A DNA stretch of 18,421 bases. Source: an uncultured Eubacteriales bacterium (GTDB lineage Bacteria; Bacillota; Clostridia; Oscillospirales; Acutalibacteraceae). Under the pieces are notes generated by a model. The model made no database searches, was not told where the DNA came from, and saw only the letters and a list, made by a program, of their open reading frames with translations. Location: contig ONVG01000004.1 in assembly GCA_900321195.1 (NCBI GenBank), forward strand, positions 1 to 18,421, written 5' to 3'. The translations under genes were made by a program, and so were the position numbers. Shown piece by piece: positions 1 to 6,455 of this stretch (positions within the stretch are counted from its first letter, which is position 1; each line of letters opens with the position of its first letter).

Positions 1-8
1 CCCGACAT

Positions 9-24
9 TGTTTCACGTGAAACA
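9..24. promoter_or_regulatory. parS centromere site 1
   Basis: The 16-bp palindrome TGTTTCACGTGAAACA is a perfect match to the bacterial parS consensus (TGTTNCACGTGAAACA). ParB/Spo0J nucleates here and spreads as a CTP-dependent clamp to organise and segregate the origin. Its location about 10.8 kb from the predicted unwinding site is typical of parS clustering around oriC. Confidence 0.95.
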
Positions 25-46
25 TTTTTTGTCCGTCACCCGACAT

Positions 47-62
47 TGTTTCACGTGAAACA
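47..62. promoter_or_regulatory. parS centromere site 2
   Basis: This is an identical copy of TGTTTCACGTGAAACA, centred 38 bp from the first. Two sites this close are spaced about 3.6 helical turns apart, so they do not lie on exactly the same DNA face. The second copy arose with its whole repeat unit rather than independently. Confidence 0.95.
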
Positions 63-110
63 TTTTTTATCCGTCACCCGATGAGTTGTCAAAGTCAGCG
101 AATTTAGGAA

Positions 111-159
111 GGGGGGTGGGGGGGGAAACCCTTTTTTCGCAAGAAAAGGGTTTCCCCCC
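111..159. repeat. Long G/C-capped hairpin with G-run
   Basis: A run of 14 G in 15 bases (111-125) merges into a perfect 16-bp stem: arm 120-135 (GGGGGGAAACCCTTTT) pairs with arm 144-159 (AAAAGGGTTTCCCCCC). Two further inner pairs, one of them a wobble, leave the loop CGCA at 138-141. No U-tract follows on either strand, so a classical terminator is doubtful. A dispersed intergenic hairpin element is more likely. Its function is unknown. Confidence 0.75.
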
Positions 160-215
160 GCTCAGCCGATAACTTACGGATAAAATTGATTTCCCTGTAC
201 ATTGCACATTATTTC

Positions 216-244
216 TTGATTTACGCAAATAAATGTATTATAAT
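216..244 (+). promoter_or_regulatory. Promoter of mnmG-rsmG
   Basis: A -35 element TTGATT (216-221) and a perfect -10 TATAAT (239-244) are separated by 17 bp, the optimal sigma-A spacing. Transcription would start near 251. An inverted repeat, AAATGCA (248-254) and TGCATTT (260-266), lies over the predicted start point and could act as an operator. Confidence 0.75.
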
Positions 245-308
245 ATGAAATGCAGTTTATGCATTTAAAAATCGAGCTTTGGGCTGATAAATAAGGAATG
301 ATGGAAAA

Positions 309-2213
309 ATGAGATTTGATGCAGGTGGATTTGACGTTGCTGTTATAGGCGCAGGTCATGCCGGTATAGAGGCAGGACTTGCCGCAGCAAGACTCGGCTG
401 TAAAACGGCTGTGTTTACCATAAATATGGATGCTGTAGGAAACTGTCCGTGCAATCCGTCAATAGGCGGAACCGCAAAGGGACATCTTGTAAGGGAAATA
501 GATGCTCTCGGCGGTGAGATGGGAAAAGCCGCAGACGAATGCTTTTTGCAGATGAGAATGCTCAACAGAGGAAAAGGTCCTGCCGTACATTCTCTCAGGG
601 CGCAGATAGACAGACGAGCATACAGCACAAGAATGAAGCATACTCTTGAACTTCAGGAAGGACTTGAACTTCATCAGGCGGAAATAACCGAGCTTGACAG
701 GAATGCCGACGGCACATGGCTTCTGACAACAAGGCTTGAAGCACAATATACCGCAAAAGCCGTTATACTTGCTACCGGTACATATCTCGGCGGAAAAATA
801 TATGTAGGCGATGTTTCATACGAAAGCGGTCCTGACGGAATGTTCCCGTCAAAATATCTTCCCGATTCACTCGAAAGGCTCGGAATGTCTATCCGCAGAT
901 TCAAAACCGGTACTCCTGCAAGAGTATTGAAGTCGAGCATAAATTTTGAAGGTCTTGAAGAACAGTGCGGCGATGAACCTGTCGTTCCGTTCTCCTATGA
1001 TACGGATAAGCCGACCGAAAATAAAGTAAAATGCTACATAAGCTGGACAAACGAAACTACAAAGCAGATAATACTTGACAACATACACCGCTCCCCTATG
1101 TACAGCGGAAAAATAGAGGGTATCGGTCCCCGATACTGCCCAAGTCTTGAGGATAAGATAGTAAGATTTGCAGATAAGAAAAGACATCAGCTCTTTATCG
1201 AGCCCTGCGGAATGGATACAGAGGAAATGTATCTGCAGGGAATGTCGTCATCTCTGCCGGAGGATGTACAGATAAAGTTTTACCATTCAATAAAGGGACT
1301 TGAAAACTGTATAGTAATGCGTCCGGCTTATGCTATAGAATACTTCTGTGCCGACCCGATACAGATGTACAGTACACTCGAATTTCGTGAATTTCCGGGA
1401 CTGTACGGCGCAGGACAGTTCAACGGAAGCTCAGGCTATGAGGAAGCCGCCGCTCAGGGACTTGTCGCAGGAATAAATGCTGCCTTGAAAATACAGGGTA
1501 AGGAACCAATGATACTCGACAGAGCAAGCTCCTACACAGGTACTCTCATAGACGATCTTGTAACAAAGGGCTGCAACGACCCGTACAGGATGATGACATC
1601 ACGAAGCGAATACAGACTTATACTCCGTCAGGACAACGCCGATACCAGACTTACTCCCATAGGAAGAAGGATAGGTCTTATAAATGATGAACGCTGGGCA
1701 AAATTCAATAAAAAGCAGGAGCTTATGAAAGCCGAGCTTGAACGCATAAGAAAGACAGTAATATCTCCAAGTGAAGCGCTCAACAAAATATTAAGGGAAA
1801 ACAATACATCTGAGGTAAACACAGGAATAAGACTTGTGGAACTGCTGAAGCGTCCAGAGCTTGATTATGATAAGCTCTCCCCTATCGATACCTCAAGACC
1901 GGACATTGACCCGAACATTTTCGAGCAGACAGAAACAGAGATAAAATATGAGGGATATATAAAACGTCAGCTTATAATAATCGATCAGGTACGCAGACTT
2001 GAACAGAAAAAGCTGCCTAAGGATACAGACTATTCAGCGATAGACGGGCTCAGACTTGAAGCAAGAGAAAAGCTAAATAAAGTCCGTCCGGAGAATATCG
2101 GACAGGCAAGCAGGATATCGGGCGTAAGTCCGGCGGATATATCCGTACTTGTAATATATCTTGCAGCTCTCAGAAATAAAACGGAGGAAAAAAATGATAA
2201 CGGAGATACTTGA
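309..2213 (+). CDS. mnmG: tRNA uridine-5-carboxymethylaminomethyl modification enzyme MnmG (GidA)
   Basis: FAD- and NADH-dependent subunit of the MnmE-MnmG complex, which puts the (carboxymethyl)aminomethyl group on U34 of several tRNAs to keep decoding accurate. The 634-residue protein has the usual family length. It shows the FAD-binding GAGHAG (14-19), the GidA hallmark CPCNPSIGG (46-54) followed by GHLVREIDALGG, an ATGTYLGGKIYVG segment, and the conserved C-terminal GVSPADISVL helix. The ATG at 309 is preceded by AAGGA (293-297). The last 20 bp overlap rsmG, indicating a shared transcript. The partner gene mnmE, which in many Firmicutes lies directly upstream, is not within the 308 bp visible before this gene. 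Confidence 0.98.
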   Translation: MRFDAGGFDVAVIGAGHAGIEAGLAAARLGCKTAVFTINMDAVGNCPCNPSIGGTAKGHLVREIDALGGEMGKAADECFLQMRMLNRGKGPAVHSLRAQIDRRAYSTRMKHTLELQEGLELHQAEITELDRNADGTWLLTTRLEAQYTAKAVILATGTYLGGKIYVGDVSYESGPDGMFPSKYLPDSLERLGMSIRRFKTGTPARVLKSSINFEGLEEQCGDEPVVPFSYDTDKPTENKVKCYISWTNETTKQIILDNIHRSPMYSGKIEGIGPRYCPSLEDKIVRFADKKRHQLFIEPCGMDTEEMYLQGMSSSLPEDVQIKFYHSIKGLENCIVMRPAYAIEYFCADPIQMYSTLEFREFPGLYGAGQFNGSSGYEEAAAQGLVAGINAALKIQGKEPMILDRASSYTGTLIDDLVTKGCNDPYRMMTSRSEYRLILRQDNADTRLTPIGRRIGLINDERWAKFNKKQELMKAELERIRKTVISPSEALNKILRENNTSEVNTGIRLVELLKRPELDYDKLSPIDTSRPDIDPNIFEQTETEIKYEGYIKRQLIIIDQVRRLEQKKLPKDTDYSAIDGLRLEAREKLNKVRPENIGQASRISGVSPADISVLVIYLAALRNKTEEKNDNGDT

Positions 2214-2904
2214 AAAATGGTGCAGTGAAAACAGTATCGATATCACCGACAAACAAAAAAACGCATTTGAAAAATATGCAGATATGCTCATAACGTGGAA
2301 TGAAAAAATGAATCTCACGGCTATAACCGAAAAAAGCGAAATAGCCGTAAAGCATTTTATAGACAGCATATCCGTTATCAAAGTATGCGAAATAAAAGAA
2401 AACTCCCGTATCATAGATATAGGCACAGGCGCAGGCTTTCCCGGAATACCTCTTAAAATAATGCGTCCCGACATAGAGCTGTGTCTTTTGGACAGCCTTA
2501 ATAAAAGACTTGTATTCCTTGATGAATTATGCAGGACTCTTGATATAAAAGCCGGACTAATACATGCAAGAGCCGAAGAATACAGCCAAAAGCCTGAATA
2601 CCGTGAAGCTTTCGATATCTCCATATCAAGAGCCGTTGCAAATCTGCCGTCACTCTGCGAATACTGCATACCGTATGTAAAAAAAGGCGGAAGCTTTATC
2701 TCGATGAAAGGACCCGACGGAGAAAACGAGCTTGCTCAGGCTGGAAATGCAATAAAGCTTTTAGGCGGCGGAAAAGCAAGAACATCAAAGCTCATACTGC
2801 CGGATGAAAGCACACGCACGATAATCGAAATAAAAAAGCTCTCCCCTACTCCGAAAAAATATCCGCGCCGAAGCGTAAAGATATCAAAAGAACCTCTGCT
2901 ATGA
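2194..2904 (+). CDS. rsmG: 16S rRNA (guanine527-N7)-methyltransferase RsmG (GidB)
   Basis: SAM-dependent methyltransferase that methylates G527 in the 530 loop of 16S rRNA; its loss gives low-level streptomycin resistance in several bacteria. The 236-residue protein contains the glycine-rich SAM-binding motif DIGTGAGFPGIPLKI, the acidic LLDS at the end of the next strand, and the family motif ISRAVANL. The ATG at 2194 was chosen over an upstream TTG at 2161 because GGAGGA (2183-2188) is optimally placed before it and the family N-terminus begins here. The start lies inside the end of mnmG (20-bp overlap), the standard gidAB arrangement. A strong terminator follows within 6 bp of the stop. Confidence 0.97.
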   Translation: MITEILEKWCSENSIDITDKQKNAFEKYADMLITWNEKMNLTAITEKSEIAVKHFIDSISVIKVCEIKENSRIIDIGTGAGFPGIPLKIMRPDIELCLLDSLNKRLVFLDELCRTLDIKAGLIHARAEEYSQKPEYREAFDISISRAVANLPSLCEYCIPYVKKGGSFISMKGPDGENELAQAGNAIKLLGGGKARTSKLILPDESTRTIIEIKKLSPTPKKYPRRSVKISKEPLL

Positions 2905-2909
2905 TAAGA

Positions 2910-2949
2910 CCCATGCACATAATTTTAAACGTTATGTGCATGGGCTTTT
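2910..2949 (+). terminator. Terminator after rsmG
   Basis: A perfect 13-bp stem, CCCATGCACATAA (2910-2922) and TTATGTGCATGGG (2932-2944), has a 9-nt loop and is followed by CTTTT. It should end the mnmG-rsmG transcript. Its T-run overlaps the first TTTTCAACA repeat of the next intergenic region. Confidence 0.88.
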
Positions 2950-3103
2950 CAACAGTTGAAAATTCTTTCCCTCTTTTTTTATCAACCCAGTCTGAACACC
3001 GTGTTGATAAAACTATTCCTCTCTGTGTTTTCAACATCAATATAACAAAATGTTGAAAAGTTTATTTTTCAGGCCTGTTTTTTGACAAAAACCTCGTTGA
3101 TAA
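2946..3103. promoter_or_regulatory. Cluster of DnaA-box-like TCAACA repeats upstream of noc
   Basis: Four repeats have the perfect TCAACA core: TTTTCAACA at 2946-2954 (+) and 3028-3036 (+), and on the - strand TTATCAACA at 3002-3010 and TTTTCAACA at 3051-3059. Two near matches end differently: TTATCAACC (2979-2987, +) and TTATCAACG (3095-3103, -). The same 9-mers occur in the predicted oriC, so this looks like a secondary DnaA-binding cluster. The last repeat lies between the -35 and -10 of the noc promoter. Confidence 0.6.
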
Positions 3104-3114
3104 AGTGATAAAAT
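3082..3114 (+). promoter_or_regulatory. Promoter of the noc/parB-family gene
   Basis: A perfect -35 TTGACA (3082-3087) is followed by AT-rich DNA containing TGATAAAAT (3106-3114). This reads either as TGATAA with an 18-bp spacer or as an extended -10 (TG-A-TAAAAT). The ribosome binding site AAGGGAG (3127-3133) follows, 8 bp before the ATG. Confidence 0.6.
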
Positions 3115-3141
3115 ACTATAAAAACGAAGGGAGCGGCAGAC

Positions 3142-3972
3142 ATGCTGATAAATTTCAAAAGGGGAAGAAGAATAATCGATATACCTCTTGTAAGGATAAG
3201 GCCATGTAAAACACAGGTGCGAAGAAAATATAACCCCGAACTGCTCAAGGAGCTTGCAATAAGCATAAAACAGAACGGTATATTACAGCCGCTCACTGTA
3301 AGAAAGGTAAGCTCGGCAGAGTATGAGCTGATATCGGGTGAAAGACGGCTCAGAGCGGCGGCAATGTGCGGAAAAAGCAAGGTACCGTGTATAGTAATAT
3401 CCTGCTCGGACAGTCAGGCAAGCATATATTCTCTCACCGAAAATCTGCAAAGGTCGGAAATAAATATTTTCGAGGAAGCACAGGGCATAACAGAAATAAT
3501 GTCTCATTATCACATGTCAAAAAAGGAAACTGCGCGAAAGCTTGGAAAACGCCCTTCGGTGATAGAAGGACGGCTCAGCATACTTGACCTGAGCGCAGAA
3601 GAACGTGAGCTTATAATCAAAGCCCATCTAAGCGAAAGACATGCAAGGGCGCTTCTGATACTTGATGACCCGACAGACAGACGCATAGTTCTCAGTGAAG
3701 TCATAGAAAAAAAGATGAACGTATCACAGACCGAAAAATTCATACAGGAATATATCGAGCAGATAAAGATAGAGCATTTCCAGAAGCTGCGCCGAAAAGC
3801 AGTATTAAAGGACATGAAAATAATCGAAAACACTCTCAACAAGGCACTTGATACCATAAGCACAACAGGCATATCCGCACTCACTGACCAGTCCGAAAAC
3901 GAACAGTACATCGAATACACAGTCAGGATAATGAAGCCTTCACCCGTTCCTTTTGAAAAAAGAATATCATAA
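3142..3972 (+). CDS. noc: ParB/Noc-family DNA-binding protein, probable nucleoid occlusion protein
   Basis: ParB-type CTPase clamp; Noc binds chromosomal sites and the membrane to keep the division septum off the nucleoid. The 276-residue protein has the CTP-binding motifs GERRLRAA (about 66-73) and ENLQRSEIN (about 99-107), then a helix-turn-helix (about 125-150). Noc-like traits are its place after rsmG, ERHARAL (ParB usually has GHARAL), NVSQTE, and the C-terminal GIS...YIEYTVRI segment. No parA/soj adjoins it. The short basic N-terminus (MLINFKRGRR) could be a membrane anchor, but this is weak. DNA-specificity positions are mixed: aligned with B. subtilis Noc Q173/K179/K184/R201 it has P/R/D/R. 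It may therefore recognise neither canonical parS nor the Noc site. A diverged ParB is the alternative. Confidence 0.82.
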   Translation: MLINFKRGRRIIDIPLVRIRPCKTQVRRKYNPELLKELAISIKQNGILQPLTVRKVSSAEYELISGERRLRAAAMCGKSKVPCIVISCSDSQASIYSLTENLQRSEINIFEEAQGITEIMSHYHMSKKETARKLGKRPSVIEGRLSILDLSAEERELIIKAHLSERHARALLILDDPTDRRIVLSEVIEKKMNVSQTEKFIQEYIEQIKIEHFQKLRRKAVLKDMKIIENTLNKALDTISTTGISALTDQSENEQYIEYTVRIMKPSPVPFEKRIS

Positions 3973-4005
3973 AAAAATTATTTTCACCGCATATACTCAT
4001 ATAAA

Positions 4006-4019
4006 TGCATAAATATGCA
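4006..4019. repeat. 14-bp palindromic motif, copy 1
   Basis: TGCATAAATATGCA (6-bp arms, AA centre) lies between noc and the convergent terminator. The identical 14-mer occurs at 6131-6144. A second ATGCAT and AAAT follow directly, giving a 10-bp direct repeat ATGCATAAAT. Confidence 0.55.
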
Positions 4020-4028
4020 TAAATACAC

Positions 4029-4068
4029 AAAAAACACCTGCCTGAATTATAACCGGACAGGTGTTTTT
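4029..4068. terminator. Bidirectional terminator between noc and jag
   Basis: An 11-bp inverted repeat, AAAAACACCTG (4030-4040) and CAGGTGTTTTT (4058-4068), has a T-run on the + side and an A-run (4029-4034) that serves as T-run for the - strand. It sits between convergent genes and should stop both the noc and the rpmH-to-jag transcripts. Confidence 0.88.
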
Positions 4069-4087
4069 ATGCTATAAAATAATTTTA

Positions 4088-4990
4088 TTATTCTGCTGCG
4101 TCAGGCTTCTTTATCTCTATCTTTCCGTAAAGAGAGGTATCTGGACGCTCGTTTATGCTCTTTCTTACTATAGCAGATGAGCTGTCATCCTCAAATGTAC
4201 TGAACATGCTGTCCTGCGGATGATTTTCAGACTCGGAATACTGTCTGCGCTGATAGCCTGTTGAATGGGGTCTGCGGTTGTATGAACCGTCCTTGTTGAA
4301 GTTGCTTGAACGGCCGCCTCTGCTGTTTCCGCGATAGCCGCCCTTGTTATGCGACGGTTTATAATCGGGGTCGGGACCTATTACAACATGACGCTGTATA
4401 TTTTCGCCCTCACTCCATGAGGATGCGCCCCTTACCTTCTGTACTGCCGTATGAACTATACGTCTTTCATAAGGATTCATCGGCTCAAGAGCTGTCTTTG
4501 TACCTGTTTTTATAGCCTTGAAAGCAAGCTTCCTTCCAAGTATTTCAAGTGTCTTTTCTCTCTTTTCGCGGTAGTTGCCTATGTTTATGGATATCCTGTA
4601 ATATCCCTGGTCTATATGGTTGGCAACAAGACCTGCAAGATACTGCAATGCGTCAAGAGTTTCTCCTCTGTGACCTATGATATATCCGACATTTTCGCCC
4701 TCGATATTGATAGAAGCACCGCCCTCTATCTCCTCAGCAGTCATCTGAACATCGGTTATACCCATTTTTTCAAGTACTTCTTTAAGATAATCAACTGCGC
4801 TTTCAAGCGGAGTTACTTCAAAATACGCCCTTAATTTTGCGGGACTTCCGCCGAAAAGACCAAATTTTTTCTTTTCAGGCTGCTGGAGCACTTCAAAGCT
4901 TATCTTGTCAACATCTCTTCCAAGCTCGGCGCTCGCCTTTTTCTGTGCCTCCTCTATAGTGTCGGCACTTACGATAATTTCACGCAACAT
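4088..4990 (-). CDS. khpB: RNA-binding protein KhpB/Jag (Jag_N, KH and R3H domains)
   Basis: RNA-binding protein encoded beside yidC in most Firmicutes; with KhpA it affects cell elongation and sRNA or mRNA regulation. Domains in order: Jag_N (1-58) with the KKKFGLFGG linker; a type-II KH domain (about 70-145) with the GxxG loop IIGHRG (104-109); and an R3H domain (about 146-206) with R176...H180 in ERRIVH. At 300 residues it is longer than many Jag proteins. The extra length is a roughly 90-residue polar tail rich in Gly, Arg, Asn and Ser (RGG-like around 216-250), then a short end ending YGKIEI. The ATG at 4990 has a purine-rich AGGGGG site 9 bp upstream. It lies 24 bp after yidC and is last in the operon. 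Confidence 0.95.
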   Translation of the reverse strand: MLREIIVSADTIEEAQKKASAELGRDVDKISFEVLQQPEKKKFGLFGGSPAKLRAYFEVTPLESAVDYLKEVLEKMGITDVQMTAEEIEGGASINIEGENVGYIIGHRGETLDALQYLAGLVANHIDQGYYRISINIGNYREKREKTLEILGRKLAFKAIKTGTKTALEPMNPYERRIVHTAVQKVRGASSWSEGENIQRHVVIGPDPDYKPSHNKGGYRGNSRGGRSSNFNKDGSYNRRPHSTGYQRRQYSESENHPQDSMFSTFEDDSSSAIVRKSINERPDTSLYGKIEIKKPDAAE

Positions 4991-5014
4991 CTGTTTTTTC
5001 CCCCTGTTTCCCTC

Positions 5015-6058
5015 TTATCTTCGGGATTTCTTTGATTTTGAATTTTTCTTTTTTGCATAGCCTGCAGCTTTTTCTTTTTCCTCGTTCTTAGCCCTTACTA
5101 TCTCAGAAGGCGCAATATAACCATGTGCATCTATGAATTCGACCTCAGCTTCCTGCTGTCTTCTCAGTACTACTCTGTGAGCCTCGTCACGAGCCTCGAT
5201 GATACTTGCATTATAGAACTTATTGAGCAGGAACGACTGTACAAATCCCAAAACTGTAGATGCTATCCAATAGAAGCCTACAGCGCCCGGTACGTTGAAT
5301 GCTATCCAAGCCGAAAAAAGCGGCATAAGGAAAATGAATACAAACATACAGCCCTTCATAGGAGTACCGTTCATTTTCTGTATAATTACCATGCTGAGTA
5401 CTGATGTAAGGAAACAAAGCACAGGAATGAGCCATAAAAATGATGTGAATGAGCTTGAACTCGGAACCGCAAGAAGATCCCAGCCAAGAAAATTAAATCC
5501 GTTTGCAAATTCGTTTATCTTTTCCGTTTCATTAGAAGTAAAAAGAAGATCTCCATTGCCGTCAACAAGATAATTCTGCAAAGCATTAAAATATTTTACT
5601 ATATAGATCTGACCGTAGCTGGAATTCATAGTAGTGCCCATTCCGGGAATAGCGGAAAGGCTTGAAAGTACCGAAGCCACCTTGCCCGATGCTATATGAA
5701 GCGTATTTGTAAGAGGATTGATAACAGAATAGTACACACCGAACATTACGAGCATAGGAGCTATCATCGGCAGACAGCCGGCTGTAGGACTTACATTTTC
5801 CTTTGCCATGAGCTTTGAAACTTCCTGCTGAGCTCTCATTCGGTCGTTTTTATATCTTTCCATTATTTCACGCTGTTTTTTCTGAAACCTGGCATTTGAT
5901 GCCATAGAACGCTGCTGCTTGATAGAAAACGGAAACAATATCAGCTTTACGATAAGAGTGAAGATGATAATTGCTATACCGAAATTTTTGACCACATAGA
6001 AAGCTCCCCAGAGGATATATCCGAAAAGACTTCCTATAAGATTAAAAAGATCCACCAT
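5015..6058 (-). CDS. yidC: Membrane protein insertase YidC/Oxa1 (SpoIIIJ type)
   Basis: Inserts membrane proteins alone or with SecYEG. The 347-residue protein has the five-helix Oxa1 core: a first membrane segment with the groove (about 26-48), a basic coiled-coil hairpin (about 48-90), GCLPMIAPMLVMFGVYY (about 92-110), then helices near 205-225, 235-255 and 260-285. The tail is strongly basic (AKKKNSKSKKSRR), as expected for ribosome contact. The N-terminus has no lipobox, unlike B. subtilis SpoIIIJ. The conserved groove arginine (R73 of SpoIIIJ) aligns with K38 here (IVKLILFP), retaining the charge. The insert between helices 2 and 3 (about 115-195) is long. The AAGGGA site lies about a dozen bases before the ATG. 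Confidence 0.97.
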   Translation of the reverse strand: MVDLFNLIGSLFGYILWGAFYVVKNFGIAIIIFTLIVKLILFPFSIKQQRSMASNARFQKKQREIMERYKNDRMRAQQEVSKLMAKENVSPTAGCLPMIAPMLVMFGVYYSVINPLTNTLHIASGKVASVLSSLSAIPGMGTTMNSSYGQIYIVKYFNALQNYLVDGNGDLLFTSNETEKINEFANGFNFLGWDLLAVPSSSSFTSFLWLIPVLCFLTSVLSMVIIQKMNGTPMKGCMFVFIFLMPLFSAWIAFNVPGAVGFYWIASTVLGFVQSFLLNKFYNASIIEARDEAHRVVLRRQQEAEVEFIDAHGYIAPSEIVRAKNEEKEKAAGYAKKKNSKSKKSRR

Positions 6059-6079
6059 GTACTAAAAACCATTCCCTTC

Positions 6080-6150
6080 CGAAAGTTACAATTGTTAAAA
6101 TTTCGCATAACGAATATATAATGAATTTTTTGCATAAATATGCAAAAAAT
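6080..6150. promoter_or_regulatory. Two inverted repeats upstream of yidC, possible operator region
   Basis: Two dyads lie in the 127-bp yidD-yidC gap. A perfect 12-bp inverted repeat has arms ATTTTTTGCATA (6125-6136) and TATGCAAAAAAT (6139-6150) around AA. It contains the same TGCATAAATATGCA as 4006-4019. An imperfect dyad at 6080-6104 (CGAAA...TTTCG) centres on CAATTG. On the - strand the first overlaps a TTGCAT that could be a -35 for yidC, but no convincing -10 was found. Confidence 0.45.
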
Positions 6151-6185
6151 AATATTCACATTAAGAAAGATGTCCTGTCGGAGCA

Positions 6186-6455
6186 TCATTTTTTTATATC
6201 TTTATAATTTATCCTTTTAGGCTTTTTGAGTGAGCGTTCTTTTTTTTCGGGAACGGGGTCATATCCGCCGTCAGAAAAAGGATTGCAGCGAAGAATGCGC
6301 CATATAGTCATAACAGTACCCCTGAATGCACCGAAACGCTCAATAGCCTGTATGCCATAGACAGAACAGACAGGATAATATTTACAGGACGGAGGTGTAC
6401 GGGAAGAGATATATTTCTGATAAAACCTTATAAGCCAAATAAGCGGGCGCTTCAT
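6186..6455 (-). CDS. yidD: Membrane protein insertion efficiency factor YidD
   Basis: Small peripheral membrane protein thought to assist YidC-dependent insertion; the gene is classically found between rnpA and yidC. The 89-residue product shows all family hallmarks: the N-terminal helix WLIRFYQKYIS, PPSCKYYPVCSVYGIQAIERFG (22-42) with its conserved cysteines, and LRCNPFSDGGYDPVP (55-69). The tail is basic (ERSLKKPKRINYKDIKK). The start ATG overlaps the rnpA stop by 4 bp (ATGA), implying translational coupling. Confidence 0.97.
   Translation of the reverse strand: MKRPLIWLIRFYQKYISSRTPPSCKYYPVCSVYGIQAIERFGAFRGTVMTIWRILRCNPFSDGGYDPVPEKKERSLKKPKRINYKDIKK

Larger units (their letters stand above)
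1..76. repeat. Tandem 38-bp direct repeat carrying parS
   Basis: Two adjacent 38-bp units (1-38 and 39-76) are identical except at one base (G31 versus A69). Each begins CCCGACAT, contains one parS palindrome and ends CCGTCA. A third unit starts at 77 (CCCGA) but diverges at once. The first unit begins exactly at the window edge, so the array may continue to the left. Confidence 0.9.

Noticed and set aside
2440..2455. Possible Noc-binding site (TTTCCCGG) inside rsmG
   Set aside because: Only about half of the ATTTCCCGGGAAAT palindrome matches; likely chance within coding sequence.
2073..2669. 198-codon open frame on the - strand across mnmG and rsmG
   Set aside because: It lies fully opposite two well-conserved genes, has no recognisable domain and is an artefact of codon bias.
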